NCBI GenBank assembly: GCA_963747405.1
Contig: CAVVFG010000008.1
Coordinates: 62,001 to 126,000, forward strand
Source: Fodinibacter sp963747405
GTDB taxonomy: Bacteria; Actinomycetota; Actinomycetes; Actinomycetales; Dermatophilaceae
DNA: 64,000 nucleotides
Direction of reading: 5' to 3'
Shown here piece after piece: positions 20,311 to 28,962 of this stretch. Both the position numbers and the translations under genes were made by a program. The notes beneath the pieces are model-generated. The model was given only the letters and a program-made list of their open reading frames with translations. It had not been told where the DNA came from and searched no databases. Each line of letters starts with the position of its first letter. The first letter of the stretch is position 1.

Positions 20311-20422
20311 CCGGCGCAGTATGCCGTGGGCGCCGGCCTCGGGGGTGGCCGTGCGCGGTCGGTCCGAGGATCATTCGGGGAGAGGGCGCCGGATGGGCGC
20401 CCCCGGACGAAGGGCGAGCGCC

Positions 20423-20629
20423 ATGGCACACACGTACGGCATCAGCGAGGTCGTCGGCACGTCGACCACCTCGATCGACGACGCCATCTCGACGGCGGTC
20501 GCGCGGGCGTCGACCACGGTGCGCGGGCTGGACTGGTTCGAGGTGACCGAGATCCGCGGCCACCTGGCCGACGGCGCAGTGGCGCACTACCAGGTGGGGC
20601 TCAAGCTCGGCTTCCGCCTGGAGGAGTGA
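20423..20629 (+). CDS. Dodecin flavin-binding protein
   Basis: 68-aa protein of the dodecin family, which forms hollow dodecamers that store or buffer flavin. The sequence shows the family's pattern: a short strand, a helix (SIDDAISTAVARASTTVRGLDWFEVTEIRG) containing the Trp that stacks on the isoalloxazine, and the closing strands (HYQVGLKLGFRLEE). The conserved VTEIRG is intact. Single gene. Confidence 0.93.
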   Translation: MAHTYGISEVVGTSTTSIDDAISTAVARASTTVRGLDWFEVTEIRGHLADGAVAHYQVGLKLGFRLEE

Positions 20630-20690
20630 CGACGGCGGGACGGCGCGACGACCGGAGCCCAGCAGCCCCGGTAGGAGGTCCGTCCGGGGA

Positions 20691-20920
20691 CGTCCGGATG
20701 CTTCACATGGTGAGCCAGAACCGAGCTCACGAATCGAGGAGCAGCCCCACGGGGCGCGGCCCAACCAGTGCCCGGTCGCCTCACCTCGCGAAGCAACCCC
20801 CCATGTGGTGCCGGTCGGCTCACCCGCTGAAGCAACCCCCCATGTGGTGCCGGTCGGCTCACCCGCTGAAGCAACCCCCCATGTGGTGCCGGTCGGCTCA
20901 CCCGCTGAAGCATCCGGACG
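20691..20920. mobile_element. 230-bp element with terminal inverted repeats and internal 39-bp tandem units
   Basis: CGTCCGGATGCTTCA at 20691-20705 is the exact complement of TGAAGCATCCGGACG at 20906-20920, and similarity continues inward after a 3-nt difference (GGTGAGCC). It fills most of the 354-bp gene-free stretch between dodecin and nusB. No transposase is encoded, so if mobile it is a non-autonomous MITE-like element. I see no clear target duplication. Confidence 0.6.
20791..20907. repeat. Three perfect 39-bp tandem repeats
   Basis: Units at 20791-20829, 20830-20868 and 20869-20907 are identical. A diverged unit precedes them (20752-20790) and a 5-nt stub follows. Each unit contains a sequence similar to the inward part of the terminal repeat of the surrounding element. 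39 bp is a multiple of 3, so both strands stay open, but I see no start signals or protein-like composition. Confidence 0.9.
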
Positions 20921-20934
20921 TCTCGTGCCGAGAC
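20920..20934 (-). terminator. Small hairpin downstream of nusB
   Basis: GTCTCG-TGC-CGAGAC is a perfect 6-bp stem with a 3-nt loop, 50 bp past the nusB stop and abutting the 230-bp element. Confidence 0.35.
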
Positions 20935-20983
20935 ACCTGCGGGCTCCGGCTCCGTACCGCCGGCGGACCGGTCGCCGCACCGC

Positions 20984-21397
20984 TCAGGCCAGGGTCGGCT
21001 TGACCTCGGCGAGGCGGGCGAGCAGCCCGTTGACGAAGCGCGGGCTGTCGTCGGTCGACAGCTCGGTGGCCAGCCCGACCCACTCGCTGATCGCCACCGG
21101 CTCGGGCACGTCGCCCGACCAGATCACCTCGAAGGCACCGAGGCGCAGGATCGCCCGGTCGACGGCCGGCATCCGGCCCAGTGTCCAGCCCTGCGAGTAG
21201 GTCTCGATCAGCTCGTCGACCTGGCCCCAGTGCTCGACCACGCCCATCACCAGGTCGGCGGTGAATTCCGACAGCGGCGCCTCGGTCACCGGCGCCGCCA
21301 GCCGCTCACGCAGCAGGTCAGCGGCATTGACCCCGCGCTGCTCGGCCTCGAAGAGGAGGTCGAGGGCGCGCTTGCGGGCCTTGGTGCGGGCGGCCAC
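20984..21397 (-). CDS. nusB: Transcription antitermination factor NusB
   Basis: 137-aa all-helical RNA-binding protein that acts with NusE (S10) at boxA sites of rRNA operons. The family features ARTKARKRALDLLFEAEQRG near the N-terminus and AVDRAILRLGAFEV in the second half are present. GTG start 3 bp after efp. It is the usual last gene of the aro-efp-nusB run. Confidence 0.96.
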   Translation of the reverse strand: MAARTKARKRALDLLFEAEQRGVNAADLLRERLAAPVTEAPLSEFTADLVMGVVEHWGQVDELIETYSQGWTLGRMPAVDRAILRLGAFEVIWSGDVPEPVAISEWVGLATELSTDDSPRFVNGLLARLAEVKPTLA

Positions 21398-21400
21398 GGG

Positions 21401-21961
21401 TCAACTGACCCGGCCGAGGTAGGACCCGTCGCGGGTGTCGACCTTGATCTTGGTGCCGGTCTCGAGGAACAGCGGCACCGCCACCTCGGCACCGGTCTCG
21501 ACCGTGGCGGGCTTGGTGCCACCAGTGGACCGGTCGCCCTGCAGGCCCGGCTCGGTGTAGGTGATCTCGAGCACGACCGACGCAGGCAGCTCGATGAACA
21601 GCACGTTGCCCTCGTGGCGCGCGACGACGACGTCCTGGTTCTCGAGCAGGAACTTCGAGGCGTCGCCCACGGTCTCCGGGCTCACCGGGATCTGGTCGTA
21701 GGTGTCGCCGTCCATGAAGATGAAGTCGGTGCCGTCGTTGTAGAGGTACTGCATGTTGCGCTTGTCGACGTTCGCGGTCTCCACCTTGACGCCGGCGTTG
21801 AAGGTCTTGTCGACGACCTTGCCGCTCATGACGTTCTTGAGCTTGGTGCGCACGAACGCCGGGCCCTTGCCGGGCTTGACGTGCTGGAACTCCACGACGG
21901 TCCACAGCTGGCCCTCGATGTTGAGGACGAGGCCGTTCTTGAGGTCGTTGGTCGATGCCAC
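21401..21961 (-). CDS. efp: Translation elongation factor P
   Basis: Relieves ribosome stalling at polyproline. 186 aa in three beta domains. The tip loop reads HVKPGKGPAF with Lys32 in the place that other bacteria modify; the Pro-flanked PGKGP form is typical of actinobacteria, where the lysine is thought to act unmodified. The GTG start gives the normal family length; an upstream in-frame extension into the 102-bp repeat is rejected. Confidence 0.97.
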   Translation of the reverse strand: MASTNDLKNGLVLNIEGQLWTVVEFQHVKPGKGPAFVRTKLKNVMSGKVVDKTFNAGVKVETANVDKRNMQYLYNDGTDFIFMDGDTYDQIPVSPETVGDASKFLLENQDVVVARHEGNVLFIELPASVVLEITYTEPGLQGDRSTGGTKPATVETGAEVAVPLFLETGTKIKVDTRDGSYLGRVS

Positions 21962-22052
21962 GGGTGGTTCTTCGCTTTCGTCACGACGGTGCGACGCAGC
22001 GACCGGAAGCGGGCGCGCGTCACCCCCGCGAGGGGATGGGAATCGACCGATC

Positions 22053-23185
22053 CTATCGCGCCCGCGCGGGTCCCCCGTCCGCCACGGGCCGCGGGCGCAC
22101 GCGTGCGCTGCGCTCTGGTCCACCTCGCCGGATGGCGGCGGTAAGTGCGACTGGCGGTGCCACAGCGCCACCATTCGGCCGGGCGGACGCCACCCCGACA
22201 GCCGGACCAGAGCCGGGGCTCACCGATCCCCGCTCACGAGGCGGCGGCGCCAGGTCGATCCAGGTGTTGCGTGCCTGCGCGCGAACGCCCTGTTCAGCCA
22301 GGATGCCGGCCAGCGTGCGGTCGTCGCGCGCGTCGGCCCAGACCCACCGCGCCACCCGGACCTGCCGGCGGAACCGGTCCTCGCGACGCTTCTCGCGCCA
22401 CAGCACCTCGGCGGCCTCGGTCGGGTCGGAGCCGGGCGCCACGCCGGACTTGCGCCGACCGTCGAACTCGCCGACGACGCCGGGCCAGCCGAAGTCGGCC
22501 ATCCCGATCAGGCCCTGGGCGTCCTCGACCGGCACCTGGAGGTCGGGTCGGGGCAGGTTGAGCCGGAACATGGCGGCGCGGGACAGGCTCTCGCCCGCCG
22601 ACATCGAACGCGGGTCTGCGAGCTCGACCGTGAGCAGCGCCCGGGACGTCCCCTGACCCTCGCGGGCACGGCGGACGCGGCGTCCCTGAGCTGCGCCCGG
22701 GTGCACAGGCCGTGCCTGAGGGCGTGGTCGGCAGCCGCCAGCCGCCGAGCGAGCGAACCGGTGCGCGCCAGGTCGACCACGGTTCGCGGGACGTCGGTGA
22801 CGAGCAGGCCGTGCATCACCACGGCCTCGGCCGGGGCACCGACGTGCACCTCGATGAGCCGCGACCCCCGGGTTCGGGGCCCGGTGGCCAACCGTGACAC
22901 ATGCGCCGGGAAACACTCCACGGTCGGCAGGCCCCACACGGCTGCCGCCGACTCCAGAGCGAAGACGTGCTCGCCCGGCACCTGCGACACCAGGTCAGTG
23001 GCGTGCACCAACGCCGCATGCCGCTGCTCGGGGGTGAGGACGTGCCAGGTCGCCGCCTCGATCCAGACCCCCTGCCGCACGTGGTGCCAGCCGTGGCGAG
23101 CCGGGTGCTCGCCGAGTCGGCGCAGGTCCTGGCCCAGGCGAAGCAGCCCCCGGTCGAAGGGAGTCGGAGCGGGATCGCCGAGCAT
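22053..23185 (-). pseudogene. Frameshifted AbiEi-like / DUF559-type protein gene
   Basis: The first frame (23185 to about 22670) encodes a winged-helix-like N-terminal part (HGWHHVRQGVWIEAATWHVL, HVFALESAAAVWGLP) typical of AbiEi-type antitoxin-domain proteins. The continuation lies in another frame (about 22670 onward), with a nuclease-like C-terminal domain (GMADFGWPGVVGEFDGRRKS, then KRREDRFRRQVRVARWVWAD) resembling DUF559/Vsr-like folds. Joining the two requires a -1 shift near 22650-22672, consistent with loss of one base. The 3' end runs into a 102-bp repeat at 22112-22213. Either a decayed gene or a sequence error; no cognate AbiEii toxin gene is present. Confidence 0.75.
22112..22213. 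repeat. 102-bp element, left copy
   Basis: Bounded by the inverted repeat GCTCTGGTCC (22112-22121) and GGACCAGAGC (22204-22213), with an inner imperfect stem (GCCGGATGGCGGCG against CGCCACCATTCGGC, 12 of 14). Its reverse complement aligns without gaps to 23277-23378 at about 62% identity by my hand count. Confidence 0.65.
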
Positions 23186-23276
23186 CCCAGCACGATGCCA
23201 GAGTCCGCCACCTGACCTCCCGCGTCATCCACAGCCCACCCTCGCCCACGGCCCCGCCGAACCTGCATGCGGCTTG

Positions 23277-23378
23277 GCTCTGGCCCGAATGCCCGAGTCA
23301 TGGTGATCTGGCCGGATGGCGTTGCCGCGGCACCACCACCCCTGCAGCCCACCGCCACACCAGCAGATGAACCAGAGC
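23277..23378. repeat. 102-bp element, right copy (inverted)
   Basis: Same length as the left copy and bounded by GCTCTGG and CCAGAGC. Best-conserved blocks against the inverted left copy are the ends and the CTGGCCGGATGGCG...GCGGCACC core. It lies in the 246-bp gap between the start of the dead AbiEi-like gene and the end of aroB; the rest of that gap shows nothing I can name. Confidence 0.6.
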
Positions 23379-23431
23379 ACGGGAGCACCTCCGGCGTCAG
23401 CGTGCAGGCCCGCCTGCCGCGCGAGCCGTGC

Positions 23432-24538
23432 TCAGGTGGAGATGGCCTCGAACGCCTCGTGCAGCAAGGCCTCGTCGGGGCCCTCGAGCCGCACCGGCCG
23501 CCCGATGCCGTCGAGCACGACGAAGCGCAGCAGGTCGCCGCGCGACTTCTTGTCGCGCCGCATCACCGCGAGCAGGGCGTCGAACGAGCCGCCGGGGTAC
23601 GACGTGGGCAGCCCCACTGACGTCAGCACCGACCGGTGCCGCGCCACGTCCTCCGCGTCCAGGTGGCCCGAGTGTCGCCCGAGCTCGGCGGCGAACACCA
23701 TTCCGATGGCCACCGCCTCCCCGTGCCGCCGCCGGTAGCCTTCGGCCTGCTCGATGGCGTGCCCGAGGGTGTGCCCGTAGTTCAAGATCTCGCGCAGCCA
23801 CGACTCGGTGAGGTCCTGGGCGACCACCTCGGCCTTGACGGCGATGGCGCGCTCCACGAGCTCACGGGTGTGCGGGCCGTCCCAGCGGGTGGCGCCCGCG
23901 GGGTCGGCCTCCACGAGGTCCAGGATCTGCGGGTCGGCGATGAACCCGGCCTTGACGACCTCCGCCAGCCCCGCCACCACGTCGGCCGTCGGCAGCGTCG
24001 ACAGCGCGTCGAGGTCGCACAGCACGCCGGCGGGCTGGTGGAACGCGCCCACCAGGTTCTTGCCCTCGGCGGTGTTGATGCCGGTCTTGCCCCCGACCGC
24101 GGCGTCGACCATCGCGAGCAGCGTCGTGGGTACGTGCACCACCGCCACACCGCGCAGCCAGGTGGCCGCCACGAAACCAGCGAGGTCGGTGACCGTTCCG
24201 CCGCCCACCGCCACCACGGCATCCGAGCGAGTGAACGCATGCTGCCCCAGCGTGGCCCACAACCCCGCCGCCACCTGCGCGGTCTTGGCCACCTCGTTGT
24301 CGGGGACCGGCGCCTCGTGCACGACGAGACCGGCCCCACGCAGCTGATCCACCACCGGAACGGCGAGCGCGGCCAGCGACTCGGGCCGCACCACGAGTAC
24401 CTGCCGCACCCCCGGGTCGAGGAGCGCCACCACCCGGTCGGACACCCCGTGCCCCACCACGACGTCGTAGGCGTCACCGACCCGGATGACGGTGGCGGCC
24501 TCGCCGTCGCGGTCGCCCGCGCCCGCCCCCGCGCTCAC
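23432..24538 (-). CDS. aroB: 3-dehydroquinate synthase
   Basis: NAD- and metal-dependent cyclisation of DAHP to 3-dehydroquinate, second step of the shikimate pathway. 368 aa with the nucleotide-binding VAVGGGTVTDLAGFVAATW, the PTTLLAMVDAAVGGKTGIN signature and the metal-ligand region EILNYGHTLGHAIE. The GTG start overlaps the aroK stop (GTGA); a longer in-frame upstream reading is aroK in another frame. Confidence 0.97.
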   Translation of the reverse strand: MSAGAGAGDRDGEAATVIRVGDAYDVVVGHGVSDRVVALLDPGVRQVLVVRPESLAALAVPVVDQLRGAGLVVHEAPVPDNEVAKTAQVAAGLWATLGQHAFTRSDAVVAVGGGTVTDLAGFVAATWLRGVAVVHVPTTLLAMVDAAVGGKTGINTAEGKNLVGAFHQPAGVLCDLDALSTLPTADVVAGLAEVVKAGFIADPQILDLVEADPAGATRWDGPHTRELVERAIAVKAEVVAQDLTESWLREILNYGHTLGHAIEQAEGYRRRHGEAVAIGMVFAAELGRHSGHLDAEDVARHRSVLTSVGLPTSYPGGSFDALLAVMRRDKKSRGDLLRFVVLDGIGRPVRLEGPDEALLHEAFEAIST

Positions 24539-25038
24539 GACTCCCCCAGCAGCCCGGCGATCTCCGCCGCGACCTCGCCGGGGGTGCGCCCCGCGGTGTC
24601 GACCCGGAAGGTCGCCACCCGCTCGTAGACGGGACGCCGTTCGTTCATCAGCCGCACCCACGCGGCCCGCGGGTTGACCGCGAGCAGCGGCCGGCTCCGG
24701 TCGAAGCCGACCCGCTTCGAGGCGTCGGCGATGCCGACGTCGAGGAACACCACCGTCTGCCCCGCGAGCAGCTGCTCGGTCAGCGGGTCGACCGGCGCGC
24801 CCCCGCCCAGCGCCAGCACGCCGGCGTCCTCGGCCACCGCCCGCGCCACCTCCGCCCGCTCGAGCGCGCGGAAGGCGGGCTCGCCGTCCTCGACGAAGAT
24901 GTCGGAGATCGTGCGCCCCTCGGCGGCCTCGATCGCGGCATCCGTGTCGTGCAGCGGCAGCCCGAGCAGCTCGGCCAGGGCCGCACCCACGGTGCTCTTG
25001 CCCGACCCGGGCGGTCCGACGAGCACGACGCGCGCCAT
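24535..25038 (-). CDS. aroK: Shikimate kinase
   Basis: Phosphorylates shikimate at the 3-hydroxyl with ATP. 167 aa; P-loop GPPGSGKST at 8-16, the shikimate-binding DTDAAIE and GGGA segments, and the RPLLAVNP lid region. Overlaps aroC (TGATG) and aroB (GTGA). Confidence 0.97.
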   Translation of the reverse strand: MARVVLVGPPGSGKSTVGAALAELLGLPLHDTDAAIEAAEGRTISDIFVEDGEPAFRALERAEVARAVAEDAGVLALGGGAPVDPLTEQLLAGQTVVFLDVGIADASKRVGFDRSRPLLAVNPRAAWVRLMNERRPVYERVATFRVDTAGRTPGEVAAEIAGLLGES

Positions 25039-26267
25039 CAGTGCTCCCAGGTGCGCATGGCTGCCGGGATGGCCGCGAGGTAGCCCGCGTGGTTGCGTGC
25101 GGTCTCGCTCACCGAGTCGCCGCCGAACTTCTCCAGGCACGCCTCGGCCAGCACCAGCGCGACCATCGCCTCGGCCACCACCCCCGCGGCGGGCACGGCG
25201 CACACGTCTGACCGCTGGTGGATGGCGCGGGCCGGCTCGTCGGAGGCCACGTCGACCGTCTCGAGCGCCCGCGGCACGGTGGAGATCGGCTTCATCGCCG
25301 CGCGCACGCGCAGCAGCCCGCCGACCGACATCCCGCCCTCGGTGCCCCCGGCCCGGCCGGTGCGGCGACGGATGACGCCGTCGGGGCCCCGCTCCATCTC
25401 GTCGTGGGCGACCGACCCGCGGCGGGCCGCCGTGCGGAAGCCGTCGCCGACCTCGACGCCCTTGATCGCCTGGACGCCCATCAGCGCCCCCGCGAGCTTC
25501 GCGTCGAGGCGACGGTCCCAGTGCACGTGCGAGCCCAGCCCCGGCGGCAGACCGGTGACGACCACCTCGACCACGCCGCCGAGGGTGTCGCCGTCCTTGT
25601 GCGCGGCCTCGATCTCCGCGACCATCGCCGCCGACCCCTCGGCGTCGAACGCCCGCACCGGGTCGGCGTCGAGCGCCGCGACGTCGTCGGCGGTCGGCAG
25701 CGGGGCGTCGTCGGACACCGAGGCCCAGCCGATCGCCACGGTGTGCGAGACCAGCCGGATGCCGTAGGCCTGCTCGAGGAAGCGCGCCGCCACCTCGCCG
25801 AGGGCGACCCGGGCCGCGGTCTCGCGCGCGGAGGCCCGCTCGAGCACCGGGCGGGCGTCGTCGAAGGCGTACTTCTGCATGCCCACGAGGTCGGCGTGCC
25901 CCGGGCGGGGCCGGGTGAGCGGCCGGTTGCGGGCGATCTCCTTCTCGGCGTTCACGTCGTCGGCGGCCGCCAGGGCAGCGGCGTCGACCGGGTCGGGGCT
26001 CATCACCGTGTGCCACTTGGGCCACTCCGAGTTGCCCACCCGGATCGCGACCGGCGAGCCCAGGGTCAGCCCGTGCCGCACCCCGCCGAGGAACTCCACC
26101 TCGTCCTGCTCGAACTTCATCCGGGCGCCGCGCCCGTAGCCCAGCCGCCGGCGCGCCAGGGCCCGGGCGACGTCGGCCGTGGTGACCTCGACCCCCGCGG
26201 GCAGCCCGTCGACGGTCGCGACGAGCGCGGGCCCGTGCGACTCCCCGGCGGTCAGCCAGCGCAGCAT
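25038..26267 (-). CDS. aroC: Chorismate synthase
   Basis: FMN-dependent 1,4-elimination that turns EPSP into chorismate. 409 aa with the starting TAGESHGPALVATVDGLPAGV signature, the RRRLGYGRGARMKFEQDEVEF segment and the late FMN-binding region (DVCAVPAAGVVAEAM). It is the third aro gene after aroE and the prepilin peptidase, 24 bp downstream of the latter. Confidence 0.97.
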   Translation of the reverse strand: MLRWLTAGESHGPALVATVDGLPAGVEVTTADVARALARRRLGYGRGARMKFEQDEVEFLGGVRHGLTLGSPVAIRVGNSEWPKWHTVMSPDPVDAAALAAADDVNAEKEIARNRPLTRPRPGHADLVGMQKYAFDDARPVLERASARETAARVALGEVAARFLEQAYGIRLVSHTVAIGWASVSDDAPLPTADDVAALDADPVRAFDAEGSAAMVAEIEAAHKDGDTLGGVVEVVVTGLPPGLGSHVHWDRRLDAKLAGALMGVQAIKGVEVGDGFRTAARRGSVAHDEMERGPDGVIRRRTGRAGGTEGGMSVGGLLRVRAAMKPISTVPRALETVDVASDEPARAIHQRSDVCAVPAAGVVAEAMVALVLAEACLEKFGGDSVSETARNHAGYLAAIPAAMRTWEH

Positions 26268-26291
26268 GGGCCGAATCCTTCCACGCCGGCC

Positions 26292-26975
26292 TCAGCTGCC
26301 CAGCAGCCAGGTCAGGATCTGGTCAGCCCAGCCGACGGCCACCCACGCCCCAAGGCACATCGCCGGCCCGTAGGCGATCGAGCTGCGCAGGCCCACCCGG
26401 CGCAGGGCGAGCAGCGCCACGGCGGCCAGCCCGCCGACCAGGATGCCGGCCAGCAGGCCCACCACGACCGAACCCGCGCCGAGCCAGCCGAGCAGCCCCC
26501 CGATGACCGGCGCCAGCCGCACGTCGCCCCCGCCCACGCCGCCGCCGGGCAGCACCGCGAGCAGCAGGTAGACCGCCCCCATCGCGAGTGCCCCGGCGAC
26601 CGCTCCCAGCCACCGCCGGTCGAGGGTCGCCACCGAGGCCACCATCAGCAGCACCACCAGCCACCCGGCCGTGGGCACCACCAGCCCCACCGGCAGCCGG
26701 TGCACGTCGAGGTCGATCCAGGTCAGGCCCACGGTCAGCCACGCGAAGAGCAGGTAGGCGGGCAGCGCGGCCCACCCGCCCAGGCCGCCGACCGACCAGG
26801 CCGCCAGCCCGGCGAGGGCGGCCGTCGCGAGGCCCGGCCACCAGTTGCGACCCGGCGCGTGGCCGGCCTCGTCCTCGTCGATGCGGTAGCCGCCGGTCGC
26901 GAGCCGGCGCCCGGTGAGGTGCCCGACCACACCCATGGCTGCTGCCGCGCCGAGGACCACCCACAGGGGCGTCAC
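26292..26975 (-). CDS. Prepilin peptidase (A24 aspartic protease family)
   Basis: Integral membrane protease of 227 aa that cleaves leader peptides of type IV pilin-like proteins. Two conserved aspartates are visible in the family context: IDLDVHRLP after the second hydrophobic block and GGGDVRLAPVIGG further on (the GxGD motif). About six membrane segments. The N-terminal methyltransferase domain of PilD is missing, as is usual in Tad/Flp-type enzymes. GTG start overlaps aroE (GTGA). No pilin or secretion genes are in this window, so its substrates lie elsewhere. Confidence 0.88.
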   Translation of the reverse strand: MTPLWVVLGAAAAMGVVGHLTGRRLATGGYRIDEDEAGHAPGRNWWPGLATAALAGLAAWSVGGLGGWAALPAYLLFAWLTVGLTWIDLDVHRLPVGLVVPTAGWLVVLLMVASVATLDRRWLGAVAGALAMGAVYLLLAVLPGGGVGGGDVRLAPVIGGLLGWLGAGSVVVGLLAGILVGGLAAVALLALRRVGLRSSIAYGPAMCLGAWVAVGWADQILTWLLGS

Positions 26976-27793
26976 TCCTGCCCCAGCGCCGCTCGCCCCG
27001 CAGCCGCCATGGCCTCCAGCGGGGCGTCGTGACCCGTGAACAGCCGGAACTGCTCCCCCGCCTGGTGCACCAGCAGGTCGAGCCCGCCGACCACCGTCAT
27101 CCCGGCCCCGGCCGCGGCGCGTGCCAGGGGGGTGGGCCAGCCGGCGTAGACGACGTCGAGCAGCACACCGGCATGGGCCGCCGGCACGGTGGCCGCGGCC
27201 GCCTCCCCCGCCGACCCCGGCAGGGTCGACACCACCACGTCGTCGCGGGTGGTCACCCACGGCCCCAGCCCCGCCACCGACCCGCTGCGGATGCCGGCAC
27301 CGAGGTCGAGCGCCCACGCCAGCAGGTCGGCGGCCCGGGAGGTGTCGCGCGCCCGCACGGTGAGCGTGGTGACGCCGAGCTCGGCCAGGGCCAGCACCGC
27401 CGAGCGGGCCGTGGCACCGGCGCCGAGCACCAGGGCGCGCGACGGCGCCTGCGCCAGGTGCGGGGCGAGCGCCCGGACGACCCCGACGACGTCGGTGTTC
27501 ATGGCGTCCCACCCGCCGTCGTCGCGGCGCACCAGGGTGTTGGCGGCGCCGGCCCGCTGCGCCACGGCATCCACCGTGGTGGCGACGTCGGCGGCCACCT
27601 CCTTCAGCGGCATGGTCAGCGACAGCCCGCGCCACTGCGGGCCGAGGCCGCCGACGAACACCGCCAGCCCGGCGGCCCCCACCTCGTGGGCGTCGTACTC
27701 CCAGCCCGACAGCCCAGCCGCGAGGTAGCCGGCGCGGTGCAGCGCCGGGGAGAGGGAGTGCGTGATGGGCGAGCCGAGGACGGCCGCCCTCAC
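26972..27793 (-). CDS. aroE: Shikimate dehydrogenase
   Basis: Reduces 3-dehydroshikimate with NADPH. 273 aa; substrate-binding SPITHSLSPALH near residue 8, catalytic Lys64 in TMPLKE, NTDVVG, and the nucleotide-binding LGAGATARS at about 122-130. The usual NADP-selecting NRT segment after the glycine-rich loop reads VRARDTSR. Overlaps mltG by GTGA. Confidence 0.95.
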   Translation of the reverse strand: MRAAVLGSPITHSLSPALHRAGYLAAGLSGWEYDAHEVGAAGLAVFVGGLGPQWRGLSLTMPLKEVAADVATTVDAVAQRAGAANTLVRRDDGGWDAMNTDVVGVVRALAPHLAQAPSRALVLGAGATARSAVLALAELGVTTLTVRARDTSRAADLLAWALDLGAGIRSGSVAGLGPWVTTRDDVVVSTLPGSAGEAAAATVPAAHAGVLLDVVYAGWPTPLARAAAGAGMTVVGGLDLLVHQAGEQFRLFTGHDAPLEAMAAAGRAALGQE

Positions 27794-28962
27794 TGACCAC
27801 AGTCCTTCGGCTTGGCCTTGCAGTAGGCGTTCAGCTCGGCGACGTTGGCGTTGTGCTCGGCCAGCGTCGTGCCGTACTTGGTCTCACCGGTGATCGGGTT
27901 GACCGCCACGAAGAAGAACCACGGGCCGTCGGCGGGGTTGGCGGCCGCCTCGATGGAGGCCGCCCCGGGGTTGCTGATCGGCCCGGGCGGCAGGCCCGGG
28001 TGGATGCGGGTGTTGTAGGGGTTGCTCGCGTCGTCGAGCTCGGCCTTGGTGGGGAACAGCGACCGGCGCTGCGCGCCGTACGACACCGCGGCGTCGGACT
28101 GGATGAGCCCGTAGGCCGGGGCGCCCTCGGTCTCGATCCGGTTCAGGAACACCCGGGCGATCTTGGGCCGGTCGACGTCGAGCTTGGCCTCGGCCTCGAC
28201 GAGCGAGGCCAGGGTGAGCACCTTCTCGCGGTTCTCGGGCTCGACCCCGGCCTCGTCGAGCACCCTGACGGTCTGGGCGACCATCGCCTTTAGCTGCTCG
28301 GTGGCGGTGGAGTTCTCGGCGAACTCGTAGCTCGACGGGAACAGCCAGCCCTCGATCTTGCCCTTGGCCTCCTTGGGCAGGCCGATGGCCTTGGTGTCCT
28401 TGGCCGCCTTGACGTACTCCTTGACCGGGATGCCGGTCTGCTTCGACAACGCCGCGAAGGTCTCGCTCGCCCACAGGCCCTCGCGCACGGTGGTGCGGTT
28501 GATGTCGCGGTTGCCCGGGTCGGCCAGCAGGTCGAACGCCGCCTGGGCCGACATCCCCTTGAGCAGCACGTAGGTGCCGGGCTGGATCGCCGCCGCCCGC
28601 TTCGGGTCGCTGGTGGCCACCTCGAGGTAGGCACTGCGCGACTTGACGACGCCCGCGTCGCGCAGGGTGGTGGCGATGTCCTGACCGGTCTGGCCGGGCT
28701 CGACGACGACGTCGACCTCACCCTGCCCCGGCCCCGCGAAGTCGGCCACCTCGGACTTGGTGAACAGGCCGGTCACCATCGGCGAGAGCACGCTGTAGGC
28801 GGCGTAGGCGCCGCCCCCCACCATCACCACCGCGAGCAGGAGGACGAGCCAGCGGCGCCCGCCCTTGCGTGGCCCGCGGTGCCGGTGCGCGTCGCGGCGG
28901 TGGTGCGACGAGGGTGGCGGTTCCCCGAAGAGCGACTCGGTGACGTCGTGCTGCTGGGTCAC
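27790..28962 (-). CDS. mltG: Endolytic murein transglycosylase MltG (YceG-like)
   Basis: Cleaves nascent glycan strands and so sets their length. 390 aa: a basic, His-rich cytoplasmic N-terminus, one membrane anchor at about 38-57, then the extracellular YceG domain. The catalytic Glu lies in ASLVEAEA and the IQSDAAVSYG and NPYNTRIHPGLPPGPISNPG signatures are intact. The GTG start overlaps ruvX. Part of the alaS-ruvX-mltG-aroE run common in actinobacteria. Confidence 0.95.
   Translation of the reverse strand: MTQQHDVTESLFGEPPPSSHHRRDAHRHRGPRKGGRRWLVLLLAVVMVGGGAYAAYSVLSPMVTGLFTKSEVADFAGPGQGEVDVVVEPGQTGQDIATTLRDAGVVKSRSAYLEVATSDPKRAAAIQPGTYVLLKGMSAQAAFDLLADPGNRDINRTTVREGLWASETFAALSKQTGIPVKEYVKAAKDTKAIGLPKEAKGKIEGWLFPSSYEFAENSTATEQLKAMVAQTVRVLDEAGVEPENREKVLTLASLVEAEAKLDVDRPKIARVFLNRIETEGAPAYGLIQSDAAVSYGAQRRSLFPTKAELDDASNPYNTRIHPGLPPGPISNPGAASIEAAANPADGPWFFFVAVNPITGETKYGTTLAEHNANVAELNAYCKAKPKDCGQ

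Noticed and set aside
20791..20907. CRISPR array
   Set aside because: The 39-bp units are directly tandem with no spacers and there are no cas genes.
20587..21200. Repeat-encoded proteins on either strand through the 39-bp units
   Set aside because: 39 is divisible by 3, so both strands stay open automatically; no start signal or conserved sequence supports coding.
22640..22700. Programmed -1 frameshifting in the AbiEi-like gene
   Set aside because: No slippery heptamer or downstream pseudoknot is apparent and the family is normally read in one frame.
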